64,000 nt of DNA from contig NZ_JTCM02000011.1 in NCBI RefSeq assembly GCF_000817785.2, positions 1-64,000 of the forward strand, in the 5' to 3' direction. Every line of letters starts with the position of its first letter. Positions within the stretch are counted from its first letter, which is position 1. This document shows, piece after piece, positions 17,262-27,000 of this stretch. The notes beneath the pieces are model-generated. The model was not told where the DNA came from, ran no database searches, and was given only the letters and a program-made list of their open reading frames with translations. The translations under genes were made by a program, and so were the position numbers. Origin of the DNA: Hassallia byssoidea VB512170 (lineage in GTDB: Bacteria > Cyanobacteriota > Cyanobacteriia > Cyanobacteriales > Nostocaceae).

Positions 17262-18362
17262 TTAATTGCTAGCGCCAGAAGTGGCGAGTTCTGCTAACCT
17301 TTCTTGCTGGTCTTGAGAGATACAAGATTGAATTAGTGGCTCTAAATCGCCTTCCAAGACGGGGTTAAGCGAATAGTTTTGACCAAGACGGTGGTCAGTG
17401 GCGCGGTTATCTTTGTAGTTGTAGGTGCGAATTTTTTCAGAACGCGAACCTGTACCAACTTGCGATCGCCTCATCGAAGTTACTTCTTCTTGTTGTTCGC
17501 GCAACTTGATTTCATACAACTTCGCCCGCAGAATTTGCATAGCCCGTTCTTTGTTTTGTAACTGGCTGCGTTCTTCGGTACAGAAAATCCGAATTCCGGT
17601 AGGTTTGTGCATCAAGTCAACCGCAGTTTCCACCTTGTTGACGTTTTGTCCACCAGCACCACCAGAACGAGCTGTAGTCATTTCAATATCCTTCGGGTCG
17701 ATGTGAATTTCTACATCATCCACCTCTGGCATAATCGCCACAGTCGCTGTAGAAGTGTGAACTCGTCCCCCAGCTTCGGTTGCCGGCACACGCTGCACGC
17801 GATGCACTCCAGCTTCAAACTTCAGCTTGCTGTAAACGCTATCACCCTGAATTTCCAGAATCACTTCTTTGAAGCCGCCCATCTCACCGAGAGACTCACT
17901 TACCAGCTTCACTCTCCAACTCTGACTATCAGCATAGCGCGAATACATCCGCAGCAAATCCCCTGCCCAGATACTAGCTTCATCGCCACCAGTACCGGCG
18001 CGAATTTCCAACATGATGTTTTTATCATCATTCGGGTCACGGGGTAACAGCAACACCTTCAAGCGAGTTTCTAAATATTCGATTTTCTGCTCAAGTTCAT
18101 CGACTTCCAGTGCTGCCATTTCTTGCATTTCTGGATCGCTACTTGCTTCTTTGTAAACTTGACGTGCTCCTGTCAAGTCTTCAGTAGCAGTTTTCCAAGT
18201 TTCATAAGTATTTACCACCTCTTCTAAAGAAGAGCGTGACTTGGCGATTTTTTGATACTCATCCGGATTTTTGGCAGTATCCGGATCGGCAAGCCGACGG
18301 GTTAATTCATTAAAAGTTTGTTCAACGGATTTTAATTTCTCCAGCAGGTATGATTCAGCCAT
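17262..18362 (-). CDS. prfA: Peptide chain release factor 1
   Basis: RF1 recognises UAA and UAG and triggers peptide release. The start at 18362 ([10 protein letters not shown]) is preferred over the upstream in-frame start at 18392 because it matches the family N-terminus; this gives 366 aa. Visible are the PAT codon-recognition tripeptide in [17 protein letters not shown], the catalytic GGQ loop in [18 protein letters not shown], and the tail [14 protein letters not shown]. It is the last gene of the ribosomal run, downstream of rpmE. Confidence 0.96.
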   Translation of the reverse strand: MAESYLLEKLKSVEQTFNELTRRLADPDTAKNPDEYQKIAKSRSSLEEVVNTYETWKTATEDLTGARQVYKEASSDPEMQEMAALEVDELEQKIEYLETRLKVLLLPRDPNDDKNIMLEIRAGTGGDEASIWAGDLLRMYSRYADSQSWRVKLVSESLGEMGGFKEVILEIQGDSVYSKLKFEAGVHRVQRVPATEAGGRVHTSTATVAIMPEVDDVEIHIDPKDIEMTTARSGGAGGQNVNKVETAVDLMHKPTGIRIFCTEERSQLQNKERAMQILRAKLYEIKLREQQEEVTSMRRSQVGTGSRSEKIRTYNYKDNRATDHRLGQNYSLNPVLEGDLEPLIQSCISQDQQERLAELATSGASN

Positions 18363-18464
18363 GACGAATGCTCGCGCTCCTTTAAATAACAAATTGGCTT
18401 AGGAAAAAAGACAATCGACCCCGAAAAGTACAGGGTCGTCGTAAACACTGCCCAAGCCTTTTTG

Positions 18465-18713
18465 CTACTTTTTCTTTTTGCCGCCTGCGCCTTCTTCGCC
18501 TGACGATGAGGACATACCGTACTTGCGAAGGAAGCGTTCTACTCGACCTTCGGTGTCAATCATCTTCTGGGTGCCGGTATAGAATGGGTGGTTTCCAGAC
18601 CAAACATCTACGTGCAATTCTGGCTTGGTTGAGCCAATAGTCATTACAACTTGACCGTTGCAGTAAACTTTCGCTTCTGGATACCACTGGGGATGAATAT
18701 CAGATTTAGCCAT
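18465..18713 (-). CDS. rpmE: Ribosomal protein L31 (bL31)
   Basis: This is a large-subunit protein bridging toward the 30S head. The 82-aa product has the family core IHPQWYPEAKVYCNGQVV and WSGNHPFYTGTQK, ending in a Gly/Lys tail. Only one Cys remains, so this is a zinc-free variant. It lies between rpsI and prfA, the usual cyanobacterial order. Confidence 0.95.
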   Translation of the reverse strand: MAKSDIHPQWYPEAKVYCNGQVVMTIGSTKPELHVDVWSGNHPFYTGTQKMIDTEGRVERFLRKYGMSSSSGEEGAGGKKKK

Positions 18714-18749
18714 TTTCCTTTCGTGGTGAATCTATATAAATTATAACTG

Positions 18750-18910
18750 GGGACGGGTAATGGGTAATGGGGAATGGGTAATGGGGAATGGGTAATGGGT
18801 AATGGGTAATGGGTAATGGGTAAAAATGCACATCACTATTACCAATTACCAATTCCCAATTACCAATGCCCAATGCCCCATGCCCAATGCCCAATGCCCA
18901 ATGCCCAATC
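18750..18910. repeat. Facing heptad repeats between rpmE and rpsI
   Basis: (GGGTAAT/GGGGAAT)n at about 18752-18822 faces (ATTACCA/CAATGCCC)n at about 18838-18908. The arms are roughly complementary and form a long imperfect hairpin immediately after the rpsI stop. Confidence 0.75.
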
Positions 18911-18912
18911 GC

Positions 18913-19329
18913 TTATCGTTTCGAGTACTGAGGTGCTTTGCGGGCTTTGTGCAAGCCGTATTTTTTCCGCTCTTTCGCCCGTGGGTCGCGGGTGAGGTAG
19001 CCTTCGGTTTTCAAAGGTGGGCGGTTTTCTGGGTCTAGCTGACATAGCGCACGAGCGACTCCTAAGCGAACAGAGTCCGCTTGTCCGGTTAAGCCGCCAC
19101 CTTCAGCTTTCACTAAAATGTCATATTCGTTTTCCAGTCCCAAAGTTTCTAGGGGTGCTTTGATGACTCCTAGGTAGTTGGCGTTGAATTGGAAGTATAA
19201 ATCTCCAGGTTTGCCATTCACGGTCATCTGACCGGTACCTGGAACTAGGCGTACCCGTGCGACTGCGGATTTACGGCGACCAGTACCCCAGTAAACGGCG
19301 CGACCGCTGTTGGTGTCTACTGCTTGCAT
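18913..19329 (-). CDS. rpsI: Ribosomal protein S9 (uS9)
   Basis: This small-subunit head protein has a C-terminal tail that contacts P-site tRNA. The 138-aa product shows [12 protein letters not shown] near residue 18, [16 protein letters not shown], and the diagnostic end KAPQYSKR. Its first base overlaps the last base of rplM, so the two are translationally coupled, as in most bacteria. Confidence 0.97.
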   Translation of the reverse strand: MQAVDTNSGRAVYWGTGRRKSAVARVRLVPGTGQMTVNGKPGDLYFQFNANYLGVIKAPLETLGLENEYDILVKAEGGGLTGQADSVRLGVARALCQLDPENRPPLKTEGYLTRDPRAKERKKYGLHKARKAPQYSKR

Positions 19330-19790
19330 TAGTTTTCGGCTCCAGGAATTGTATTAATTTGTAGTTCTTTCGGTTGTTGCGCTGCGTGGGGATGATCTGC
19401 ACCAGCGTAAACTTTCAGTTTGGTAAATAACTGCTTCCCTAGGCTGTTTTTCGGTAGCATACCTTTGACGGCGTGTTCGATAATCCGTTCTGGTATGCGG
19501 TCTTGCAGCTTGGCGAAGGTTTCGGTTTTCATTCCACCGGGACGACCGGAGTGGCGACGGTAGACTTTTTGAGTACGTTTTTTGCCTGTGACTGTGACTT
19601 TCTCAGCATTGACGACAATGACGAAGCCGCCTGTGTCCATGTGAGGGGTATATTCTGGTTTATTTTTGCCGCGCAAAATCATGGCGATTTCGGTGGCGAG
19701 GCGACCTAAGCGTTTGTCGGTGGCGTCTACTACGTACCACTCACGCTCAATCGTTGCTACGGGAGGAAGGTAGGTTTTGTTTGTTGTCAT
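19329..19790 (-). CDS. rplM: Ribosomal protein L13 (uL13)
   Basis: This early-assembly 50S protein is 153 aa. It has [19 protein letters not shown] near the N-terminus, [18 protein letters not shown] in the middle and [20 protein letters not shown] near the end. It is coupled to rpsI by a one-base overlap. truA lies 72 bp upstream, with a TCAAAAGT-type repeat in the gap. Confidence 0.97.
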   Translation of the reverse strand: MTTNKTYLPPVATIEREWYVVDATDKRLGRLATEIAMILRGKNKPEYTPHMDTGGFVIVVNAEKVTVTGKKRTQKVYRRHSGRPGGMKTETFAKLQDRIPERIIEHAVKGMLPKNSLGKQLFTKLKVYAGADHPHAAQQPKELQINTIPGAEN

Positions 19791-19862
19791 TTGTTAATTG
19801 TCCTTTGTCATTTATCAAGAGTCAAAAGTCAAAAGTCATTACTAATAACCAATGATTAATGA

Positions 19863-20690
19863 CTAATGACTAAAAACTAATTTTGGTAAGGTGTCGTACC
19901 AAACTTCTTGGGGAAAGGGAAAATCTGGATAGCCGACTCGCAACAAGCATAATCCTTGGGCGGGTGCGGCATATTTTACTTTTTCCCGGTGTTGATATGT
20001 CCAGATTTCTGTAAAGTTAGAAAGCGATCGCTCTTGTGAACCTACTTCTACCAGCATTCCTACCAACAGCCGCACCATGCCATACAAAAATCCATCTGCC
20101 TGAATTTCAATATGAAGAAATGATCCCGATCGATAACACTCCGCTGCTTGCACTTCTACCCAGGAATGCTTGCGCTTTGAACCCGCACGGTGAAAAGCAG
20201 CTAAATGATGCTTTCCCATCAAAGGTTTAAGGGCAGCCTGAATTAAAGCTTCATCCAGGGGTGCATAATAATAATGCCAACTAAAGGGTTTAACGAACAA
20301 GTTCGGTCGGTCTTCGGTGTAAAGTGTGTAGCGATACCGTCGATAAGCTGCACTAAAGCGAGCGTGCCAACTGTTACTTACACCTGCCGAAGCCCGAATC
20401 AATATATCTTTGGGCAGATAGCTATTAAGAACTGTTGCCCACTTTTCGGCGGGAATTCTACCTGTGGCATCAAAATGGGCTACTTGAGCTGCCGCGTGAA
20501 CTCCGGCGTCGGTTCGCCCTGCGCCGTGTAGTGTCACATGATACCCCAGTATAACTGAGATAGCTTTTTCTATCTCTTCTTGCACGGTGCGCTGTTGTAG
20601 TTGCCGTTGCCACCCATGAAAATGAGTGCCCAGGTATTGAATTACTAGGGCTACTCTATAAGTTGGTGTAGGGTGGTGGCTTTCTAACAT
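19863..20690 (-). CDS. truA: tRNA pseudouridine(38-40) synthase
   Basis: TruA isomerises U38-U40 in the anticodon arm of many tRNAs. The ATG at 20690 (MLESHHPTP) is preferred. The longer frame to 20711 starts inside TCAAAAGTCAT repeat DNA. The resulting 275-aa protein has VIQYLGTHFHGWQRQ at 16-30 and the catalytic Asp61 in GAGRTDAGVHA. The C-terminal half has FLYGMVRLLVGMLVEVG. It lies between rplQ and rplM, as is typical of cyanobacteria. Confidence 0.95.
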   Translation of the reverse strand: MLESHHPTPTYRVALVIQYLGTHFHGWQRQLQQRTVQEEIEKAISVILGYHVTLHGAGRTDAGVHAAAQVAHFDATGRIPAEKWATVLNSYLPKDILIRASAGVSNSWHARFSAAYRRYRYTLYTEDRPNLFVKPFSWHYYYAPLDEALIQAALKPLMGKHHLAAFHRAGSKRKHSWVEVQAAECYRSGSFLHIEIQADGFLYGMVRLLVGMLVEVGSQERSLSNFTEIWTYQHREKVKYAAPAQGLCLLRVGYPDFPFPQEVWYDTLPKLVFSH

Positions 20691-20765
20691 ACGGATTTGG
20701 TCAAAAGTCAATTGTCAAAAGTCATTTGTTCAAGATTCGTAAACTTATGACCAATGACTAATGAC

Positions 20766-21116
20766 TCAGACTAATTCAATTATTGCCATTTGTGCATTGT
20801 CACCCCGACGCGGGACGGTATGCAGAATGCGGGTGTAACCACCTTGACGATTACCATATCTAGTGGGGGCTTGCTCAAACAACGCATGAACTAGTTGTTT
20901 GTCGAACATATAGCCAAGGGCTTGACGACGTGCTGTCAGCGAACCATCTTTAGCTAGGGTAATCATTTTATCTACTTCGCTTCGCAAAACTTTAGCGCGA
21001 ATTAAAGTGGTGGTGATCCGACCATGACGAATCAGCTCGGTGGTGAGCGATCGCAATAAAGCCCGACGCTGATCGGCTGGCTTACTAAGTTTTTTAACGC
21101 GACAACGGTGACGCAT
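20766..21116 (-). CDS. rplQ: Ribosomal protein L17 (bL17)
   Basis: This 116-aa 50S protein lies near the exit tunnel. It begins [20 protein letters not shown] and contains [19 protein letters not shown] and the end [12 protein letters not shown]. It lies downstream of rpoA, but a repeat-filled gap of about 200 bp intervenes. Confidence 0.97.
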   Translation of the reverse strand: MRHRCRVKKLSKPADQRRALLRSLTTELIRHGRITTTLIRAKVLRSEVDKMITLAKDGSLTARRQALGYMFDKQLVHALFEQAPTRYGNRQGGYTRILHTVPRRGDNAQMAIIELV

Positions 21117-21120
21117 AATT

Positions 21121-21303
21121 TTTTTGTTAGTTGTTAGTTGTTAGTTGGGGAATTGTTAGTTGGGGAATTGTTAGTGAGCCAGTGCAACAAGAGCGGCTAG
21201 AAGCGACAGACAAAGCACAGCCTTTGAGGAGCGAAGGGTTGTTAGTTGGGGAATTGTTAGTTGTTAATCAGCCAATAACTAATAACTACTAACTACTAAC
21301 TAC
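21121..21303. repeat. Facing TTAGTTG / AACTAAC heptad arrays between rpoA and rplQ
   Basis: (GTTAGTT)n occurs at 21127-21170 and 21238-21262, and the complementary (AACTAAC/ACTACTA)n at 21270-21303. About 60 bp of unrelated sequence (21175-21237) is interposed. The arms could form a large hairpin in the operon transcript. Confidence 0.75.
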
Positions 21304-21314
21304 GCTCCAACCAA

Positions 21315-22262
21315 CTATGCGTGTTTTGAGCCTCTTTCCTGCGGCAGAGTAATGCCTAAGCGTCGTTGCAAAGCTTCTACTACTTCTTCTGCCGACTTCT
21401 GACCGAAGTTTTTGATTTCTAAGAGGTCTTCTTGGGTAAAATCCAACAAGTCTGCTACAGAGTTTACTTGTGCTCGTTTGAGACAGTTATAAGCTCGTAC
21501 AGAAAGCTGCAATTCTTCAATCGGAATCTGAGCGGTTGGGTCTTCTGAAATCTCAGCGCCTGTATCTACTGGATCGAGGGAGATATCTTTCAAAGGATTG
21601 AATAAATCTACCAAGATACCAGCAGCAGAGGAAAGTGCTTCTTGAGGTGAGATACTGCCATTTGTCCAAACTTCCAACAATAGTCGGTCTTTTGGTGTGG
21701 AGTTATCTCCACGGAAGTCTTCAACACTATAATTAACTTTCCGCACTGGCATAAACACGGAGTCGATTTGGAGAAAGTCTAAAGATGTAGCTTCCTCACG
21801 TCCTCGCTCTACGGTGCGATATCCTTTGCCTTTCTCGATGCGGAATTCCATTTCCAGCTTTGCTCCCTCGGCAATGGTCGCTACATACTGGGTTTGGTCG
21901 ATGACTTCTACTTCACTAGGCAAATCAAAATGTGCCGCAGTGATTGTTGCTGGACCTGTCACAAGTAACCGACCAATCTGGGGTTGAGAAGAATAGTTTT
22001 TTAGGATAACTTCCTTCATTCTCATGAGGATTTCCAGTACGTCTTCTCGCACACCCGGAACTGTGGCAAACTCGTGTGAAACGCCTGCAATCCGCACTGC
22101 GGTAACTGCTGTACCCTCTAGATTAGATAGTAAAACTCTTCTCAGGGCGTTGCCTACTGTTGTTCCCTGACCGCGCTCTAGTGGTTCTAAGACAAATTTA
22201 CTGTAATGGTTCCGACTTTCCTCAGTATTGGATTCTACACATTCAATTTGAAACTGCGCCAC
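21315..22262 (-). CDS. rpoA: RNA polymerase alpha subunit
   Basis: Alpha dimerises to nucleate RNA polymerase, and its C-terminal domain contacts UP elements and activators. The 315-aa product has an N-terminal assembly domain (1 to about 230: LEPLERGQGTTVGNALRRVL, LEGTAVTAVRI), a linker, and the alpha-CTD (about 248-305: LSVRAYNCLKRAQVNSVADL, KNFGQKSAEEVVEAL). It follows rpsK after about 185 bp. Confidence 0.98.
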   Translation of the reverse strand: MAQFQIECVESNTEESRNHYSKFVLEPLERGQGTTVGNALRRVLLSNLEGTAVTAVRIAGVSHEFATVPGVREDVLEILMRMKEVILKNYSSQPQIGRLLVTGPATITAAHFDLPSEVEVIDQTQYVATIAEGAKLEMEFRIEKGKGYRTVERGREEATSLDFLQIDSVFMPVRKVNYSVEDFRGDNSTPKDRLLLEVWTNGSISPQEALSSAAGILVDLFNPLKDISLDPVDTGAEISEDPTAQIPIEELQLSVRAYNCLKRAQVNSVADLLDFTQEDLLEIKNFGQKSAEEVVEALQRRLGITLPQERGSKHA

Positions 22263-22449
22263 GGAGTAGCCTCCCTTCTTTTAAGGTGCACACAACGCCA
22301 GGCAAATCAATTGCCTCGCCTTTATTTACTTAATGCTTTGGAGCTTCTAGCAAGCTTTTTCAAAGCTTACCTGCCAATGTTGGTATTTGAAGTTTTACTC
22401 ATAGCTTGTGGACGATGCAGCTAAAACGCGATCGCCCAACTGGTAATGT

Positions 22450-22845
22450 CTAAACTCGACGGCGCTTAGGCGGACGGCAACCATTGTGAGGAATTGGGGT
22501 AATATCCCGAATCAGTGTAATTTCCAATCCGGCTCCTTGCAGTGCCCGGATAGCGGTTTCTCTACCCGCTCCTGGACCTGAAACCATTACCTCTATTTGG
22601 CGCATTCCAGAGTCCATCGCTCGGCGTGCTGCACTTTCTGCGGCGGTTTGGGCTGCGAAGGGAGTTCCCTTTTTTGCTCCTTTAAAACCGCTAGAACCAG
22701 CACTTGCCCAAGAAATCACATCTCCGTTTTGATCGGTAATGGTGACAATGCTATTGTTGAAAGTAGACTGGATATATGCCATTCCGTTAGGAACGTTGCG
22801 TTTTTGCTTTTTGCTGCCACTTTTTTTAGTTGGTTGTCGCGCCAT
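22450..22845 (-). CDS. rpsK: Ribosomal protein S11 (uS11)
   Basis: This 30S platform protein is 131 aa, with a basic N-terminus ([14 protein letters not shown]), [39 protein letters not shown] and the end [12 protein letters not shown]. It lies 51 bp after rpsM. Confidence 0.98.
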   Translation of the reverse strand: MARQPTKKSGSKKQKRNVPNGMAYIQSTFNNSIVTITDQNGDVISWASAGSSGFKGAKKGTPFAAQTAAESAARRAMDSGMRQIEVMVSGPGAGRETAIRALQGAGLEITLIRDITPIPHNGCRPPKRRRV

Positions 22846-22896
22846 AATCTCGGTGTAGTTGAATAATGGTAATAATTGTTGTCAGACAAAAGAAAT

Positions 22897-23277
22897 TTAT
22901 TTGCCGGGAGCTTTCTTCTTACCTGCCACTGTCTGCCGTCTGCCTCGACGAGTTCTGGCGTTGGTACGAGTTCTCTGTCCTCTGACTGGCAAGCCCATGC
23001 GATGACGACGACCTCTGTAGGTGCCAATATCAATCAGACGCTTGATGTTCAGTGCCTCTAAACGCCGCAAGTCACCTTCTACTTGATAGTCGCTCTCGAT
23101 GATTCCCCGTAGCGCTGCTACATCCGCATCACTTAAGTCTTTTACACGAATGTCTGGATTTACACCAGTACTAGTTAAGATTTCTTGCGATCTAGATAAT
23201 CCAATTCCGTAGATATAAGTTAGACCAATTTCTACGCGTTTGTCGCGTGGTAGGTCTACTCCGGCAATACGTGCCAT
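22897..23277 (-). CDS. rpsM: Ribosomal protein S13 (uS13)
   Basis: This 30S head protein contacts the P-site tRNA and the L5 bridge. The 126-aa product begins [20 protein letters not shown], has the helix-two-turn-helix [14 protein letters not shown], and a basic tail with [14 protein letters not shown]. It lies between rpmJ and rpsK. Confidence 0.98.
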   Translation of the reverse strand: MARIAGVDLPRDKRVEIGLTYIYGIGLSRSQEILTSTGVNPDIRVKDLSDADVAALRGIIESDYQVEGDLRRLEALNIKRLIDIGTYRGRRHRMGLPVRGQRTRTNARTRRGRRQTVAGKKKAPGK

Positions 23278-23382
23278 TTGTTGCTTTCTCCCTATTGTTC
23301 TGGCGTTTGAATGCTGTTAGTATCTTTTGATGGTGATTTTTCTCGCCTCACCTGATTAACGTCATTGCTAGCAGTATCGATG

Positions 23383-23496
23383 CTATCCCTGACGTTGCTT
23401 GTGCTTGGGATTAACACAAATCACCATCACGCGCCCGCGACGTTTGATCACGTTACACTTTTCACAAATCTTCTTGACTGAAGCTCTGACTTTCAT
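23383..23496 (-). CDS. rpmJ: Ribosomal protein L36 (bL36)
   Basis: This 37-codon gene begins [20 protein letters not shown] and ends NPKHKQRQG. Zinc ligands Cys11, Cys14, Cys27 and His32 are all present, so this is the C+ zinc ribbon form. It sits in the expected place between infA and rpsM. Confidence 0.97.
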   Translation of the reverse strand: MKVRASVKKICEKCNVIKRRGRVMVICVNPKHKQRQG

Positions 23497-23545
23497 GCCG
23501 TTCTTAATTGACTCCAAATAGTGAATTATAGCATTTTTCGGGAAT

Positions 23546-23864
23546 TTAGTCAGTTAAATTTTTGGTAAACACCAAATCTAGTTGTTTATGGTAAAATTCT
23601 CTACATATACTTACTTCTTTGAACTGTCGATAAGTGATTCTGCCTTTTTTCTGGTCGTTATTATCTAACTTCACTTTGACGCGATCGCCAACTAAAATTT
23701 TGATATAGTGACGATGCCGGGGGAGGTAAGCCAAGATATTAGACGCATTGTCTCTTTTCAAGGGTGGAACTTGTGAGATTTGACAGTCGAGCCATTCTCT
23801 AGTTCAACAAAACCGCCTATGGTAAGACTTCGGTAATAGTACCTTCAATTTAAATCGCATCTTC
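23546..23864 (-). pseudogene. Degenerate tandem copy of infA
   Basis: The 3' part is still open (23546-23761): [25 protein letters not shown] and KKGRITYR match the intact infA at 23909-24133 ([30 protein letters not shown]). Upstream, IEGTITEVLP followed by TAG and VELENGS in another frame match [21 protein letters not shown]. So the 5' half carries stops and frameshifts. A TTG start could allow a truncated product lacking the first beta strands. It lies between infA and rpmJ, so it arose by tandem duplication inside the ribosomal cluster. Confidence 0.85.
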
Positions 23865-23908
23865 CTTAGGCTATAATATTTACCTCAAGTTAAAAGTTTT
23901 ACCATTAC

Positions 23909-24133
23909 CTACTTTTTCCGCAGTCGATAAGTGATTCTACCCTTAGTTAGGTCGTAGGGAGTTAACTCGACTTTGACGCGATCGCCAGGTAAAATCTTGA
24001 TATAGTTCCGGCGAATCTTACCAGAAATATGAGCCAGAACATTAAAGCCATTGTCCAGGTCAACGCGAAACATCGCATTTGGTAGGGACTCTGTGACAGT
24101 GCCTTCCATTTCAATCAAATCTTGTTTAGACAA
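23909..24133 (-). CDS. infA: Translation initiation factor IF-1
   Basis: IF-1 binds the 30S A site during initiation. The 74-aa OB-fold protein begins [20 protein letters not shown] and contains [20 protein letters not shown] and the family end [14 protein letters not shown]. It lies downstream of adk with a gap of 286 bp that includes repeats. A broken second copy follows at 23546-23864. Confidence 0.97.
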
Positions 24134-24267
24134 TTTATTTTTTCCTCAATTCAACAGTCTCCTCCGACAGTTGCAGTAATTACATCTGCAAGAGAACACA
24201 AAGGAGCGATTATATCAACAGTTTCTTAATATATTTTAGCGAAATTTTCAATTCATCCTGCCCTAAG

Positions 24268-24416
24268 GGGGAGTGGGGGAGTGGGGAGATGGGGAGATGG
24301 GGGGATGGGGGGAAAGAAGAATTATTCTCCAAGGAGTCCCCTTGTCTCCAAGGAGTCCCCTTGTCTCCAAGGAGTCCCCCTTGTCCTCCTTGTCCTCCAA
24401 GGAGTCCCCATGAGTG
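24268..24416. repeat. G-rich and CTCCAAGGAGTCCCCTTGT tandem repeats between adk and infA
   Basis: A G-rich block (GGGGAGT/GGGGAGAT, 24268-24313) faces about four copies of an 18-20 bp unit CTCCAAGGAGTCCCCTTGT (24330-24412). Each unit contains the palindrome CTCCAAGGAG. The arms may pair. Confidence 0.75.
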
Positions 24417-24419
24417 AAA

Positions 24420-24977
24420 CTAAAAAGCGATTACCTTCTTGAGTTCATTAGTGACTTCTTCTTGGGATTGATTACCATTGACGATGACGAGTTGTTGCTT
24501 CGCTCCGTAATAATCAATCAAAGGTGCAGTTTCATTGCGATAAACATCTAAGCGACGACGAATCACTTCTTCAGTATCATCTTTTCGTCCGCGTTCGAGT
24601 AAACGTGCTACCACCACATCATCTGGTACATCCAGATTGACCACCTTTTCACCGTTAGGAACGTGCATTTTTTGCAGCAATTCTTGCAAAAAAACTGCTT
24701 GCGTTACTTTGCGCGGAAAGCCATCTAAAATCCATCCTGACTTAGTATCCGGTTGGTTGAGGCGCTCCTGCACTAGCTCTTCCACTAGCTGGTCGGGAAC
24801 CAACTCGCCGCTATCAACGTAATTTTGAGCTTTGATTCCTAAAAGGGTTTGCTCTTTCATTGCTTGACGCAAAATATCACCCGTGGAAATATGGGGAATA
24901 TTGCACTCGTAAGCTAAGTTTTGAGCTTGAGTTCCCTTACCAGCTCCAGGCGGTCCCAAGAAGATTAATCGCGTCAC
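24420..24977 (-). CDS. adk: Adenylate kinase
   Basis: Adk catalyses ATP + AMP to 2 ADP in the cytoplasm. The 185-aa product is the short form without the zinc LID insertion. It has P-loop GPPGAGKGT at 8-16, the AMP-binding ISTGDILR, LDGFPR, and the short lid LLERGRKDDTEEVIRRRLD. It overlaps the secY stop by one base, so expression is tied to the translocon and ribosomal operon. Confidence 0.97.
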   Translation of the reverse strand: MTRLIFLGPPGAGKGTQAQNLAYECNIPHISTGDILRQAMKEQTLLGIKAQNYVDSGELVPDQLVEELVQERLNQPDTKSGWILDGFPRKVTQAVFLQELLQKMHVPNGEKVVNLDVPDDVVVARLLERGRKDDTEEVIRRRLDVYRNETAPLIDYYGAKQQLVIVNGNQSQEEVTNELKKVIAF

Positions 24978-26290
24978 TATTGTTTCACCATTCCTTCATA
25001 GCGCTGAGAGATGACGTAAGTTTGGACTTGTTTTGCTGTGTCAATCGCCACACCAACCAGAATTAGCAACGAAGTTGCGCCAAGTCCTTTAAAAGTTGGC
25101 ACACCTAAAGAGCTTTCGACAGCAGTGGGAATAATCGCAACCAAGCCCAAAAAGATAGCACCTAAAAAAGTTAGTCGATTCGTCACGCGCTCAATATACT
25201 CGCTCGTTGTTTTACCCGGACGAACGCCAGGAATGCTAGAACCCATTTTTTTCAAGTTCTGCGCCACATCTACTGGGTTAAGAATCAACGAAGAGTAGAA
25301 GTAGCTGAAGAAAACAATAGAAACGAGGTAAATCAGCGAGTATGCCCAAGGCGCAGAACCACCCGGACTCAAATAAGTGTTAACAATATTAATCAAGTCC
25401 GGATTTTTGCTAAAATTCGCGAGCAAAAGTGGCAAACTCAAGATGGCAGCCGCAAAAATAATCGGCATGACACCGCCTTGATTTAGCCGCAGGGGTAGAT
25501 AACTACGTTGCTCTGCCAAAACACGCCGACCAACTTGACGACGAGCGGAAATAATTGGGATGCGCCGCGTTCCTTCTTGAACAAAGACAATCCCAACAAT
25601 CGTTACCAAGAACACTAAGACTAGTACAATTACACGCCCGACTATTTCCCGACCGCCGACTTGTACCAAGTCGATGGTATCGCCCAAAGATTTTGGTAGT
25701 GAGGCGACAATGTTGACAAAAATCAACAAAGATGCTCCATTACCAATGCCTCGCTCGGTGATTAGTTCTGATGCCCACATAACGAACATAGAACCAGCCG
25801 TGAGAGCGATCGCTGTTTCTGCTACAAAAACCGGACCCGGATTCACGGCAAATTGCTGTAAGAAAAATGCCGAAAAAGCGACACTTTGAACAATCGCCCA
25901 ACCTAAAGATACATAGCGTGTAATTTGGGAAATTTTTCGCCGTCCAGCTTCGCCTTCATTTTTCTGTAAATTTTCTAAAGCTGGAATCGCAGTCGTGAGC
26001 AATTGGATAATAATGGAAGCGTTAATGTAAGGCAAGATGCCCAAGGCAAAGACTCCCAAAGTAGAAAGTCCGCGTCCTGAGAATATGTCTAACAAGCCGA
26101 ATATAGCGCTGTTATTTTGGATAGCTTGACCAAACAACTCTCGATTAATTCCTGGCACGGGCAAAAAGATGCCTAGGCGAATCAAAATTAAAATACCGAC
26201 GGTGACAAGCAGCCGACCTCTTAGCCCAGCTGCTTGCGCCATCTGCATAAAAGTTTCTTGAGCCGTTGGGGCTTTGTCTCGACTAATCAT
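24977..26290 (-). CDS. secY: Preprotein translocase subunit SecY
   Basis: This is the channel subunit of the Sec translocon in plasma and thylakoid membranes. The 437-aa product has ten predicted membrane helices, with LGILPYINASIIIQLL near residue 85 and ITERGIGNGASLLIFVNIVA near 185. The cytoplasmic loops include a basic RRIPIISARRQVGRR segment. It lies between rplO and adk, the standard spc order. Confidence 0.98.
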   Translation of the reverse strand: MISRDKAPTAQETFMQMAQAAGLRGRLLVTVGILILIRLGIFLPVPGINRELFGQAIQNNSAIFGLLDIFSGRGLSTLGVFALGILPYINASIIIQLLTTAIPALENLQKNEGEAGRRKISQITRYVSLGWAIVQSVAFSAFFLQQFAVNPGPVFVAETAIALTAGSMFVMWASELITERGIGNGASLLIFVNIVASLPKSLGDTIDLVQVGGREIVGRVIVLVLVFLVTIVGIVFVQEGTRRIPIISARRQVGRRVLAEQRSYLPLRLNQGGVMPIIFAAAILSLPLLLANFSKNPDLINIVNTYLSPGGSAPWAYSLIYLVSIVFFSYFYSSLILNPVDVAQNLKKMGSSIPGVRPGKTTSEYIERVTNRLTFLGAIFLGLVAIIPTAVESSLGVPTFKGLGATSLLILVGVAIDTAKQVQTYVISQRYEGMVKQ

Positions 26291-26299
26291 AAAGGGCTA

Positions 26300-26450
26300 C
26301 CTTTGAAGTATGAAGTATGAAGTGTGAAGTGTGAAGTACGATCGTCAGAAGTATAAAATGTGAAGTATATATTTTTCATCCTTCATCCTTCATCCTTCTC
26401 CTACGGAGACGCTTCTCTACGAGAGGCACGCGGCTACGCGAACATCATTC
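26300..26450. repeat. Facing GAAGTAT / CATCCTT repeats between rplO and secY
   Basis: (GAAGTATGAAGTGTGAAGT) units at 26306-26337 face (CATCCTT)n at 26379-26399. These are followed by an interspersed element CTACGGAGACGCTTCTCTACGAGAGG with small palindromes. The gap is not coding. Confidence 0.65.
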
Positions 26451-26892
26451 ATATAACTTCACAACTCCCACCAGCTGCCTCAATTTTGCTTCGAGCTTGG
26501 CTTGTGAAAGCTGCTGCTTTGACATTTAGCGCAACGCTCAACTCCCCATTGCCCAAAATTTTCAATGGTGCTTTGGCACTAGTAATAATACCTGATGCCT
26601 TTAAAGATTCCAAAGTAACTTCTGTATTGGCAGGAAGGGAGGCTAGTTTCTCTACATTAATCGTAGTGTAATTTTTACGATTAATAATTGGAAAGCCCTT
26701 TAACTTAGGGATACGGCGGTACAACGGCTGTTGACCACCTTCAAATCCAGGTCGGGTGCTGCTACCAGAGCGAGATTTTTGACCCCGCATACCTAAACCA
26801 GCACTGGCACCTTGACCAGCAGAAATACCCCGACCTACACGCTTACCGCGTTTTTTCGAGCCTTTTTGAGGACGAACATCATTTAGTCTCAT
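26449..26892 (-). CDS. rplO: Ribosomal protein L15 (uL15)
   Basis: This 147-aa 50S protein begins [20 protein letters not shown]. It has a Gly-rich extension ([20 protein letters not shown]) and a globular C-terminus ending AGGSCEVI. It follows rpsE directly, because rpmD (L30) is absent as in other cyanobacteria. Confidence 0.97.
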   Translation of the reverse strand: MRLNDVRPQKGSKKRGKRVGRGISAGQGASAGLGMRGQKSRSGSSTRPGFEGGQQPLYRRIPKLKGFPIINRKNYTTINVEKLASLPANTEVTLESLKASGIITSAKAPLKILGNGELSVALNVKAAAFTSQARSKIEAAGGSCEVI

Positions 26893-27000
26893 AATTGCAA
26901 CGCTGTTAGTTGTTAGTTGTTAGTTGGAGCGTTGTTAATTGTTAGTCATTGGTTGAGTGTTGAGTTTCCTACTAACCACTAACTAAGAACAAATAACTAC

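Noticed and set aside
24268-24416. Possible CRISPR array between adk and infA
   Set aside because: The units of about 18-20 bp are contiguous with no unique spacers, so this is a simple tandem repeat.
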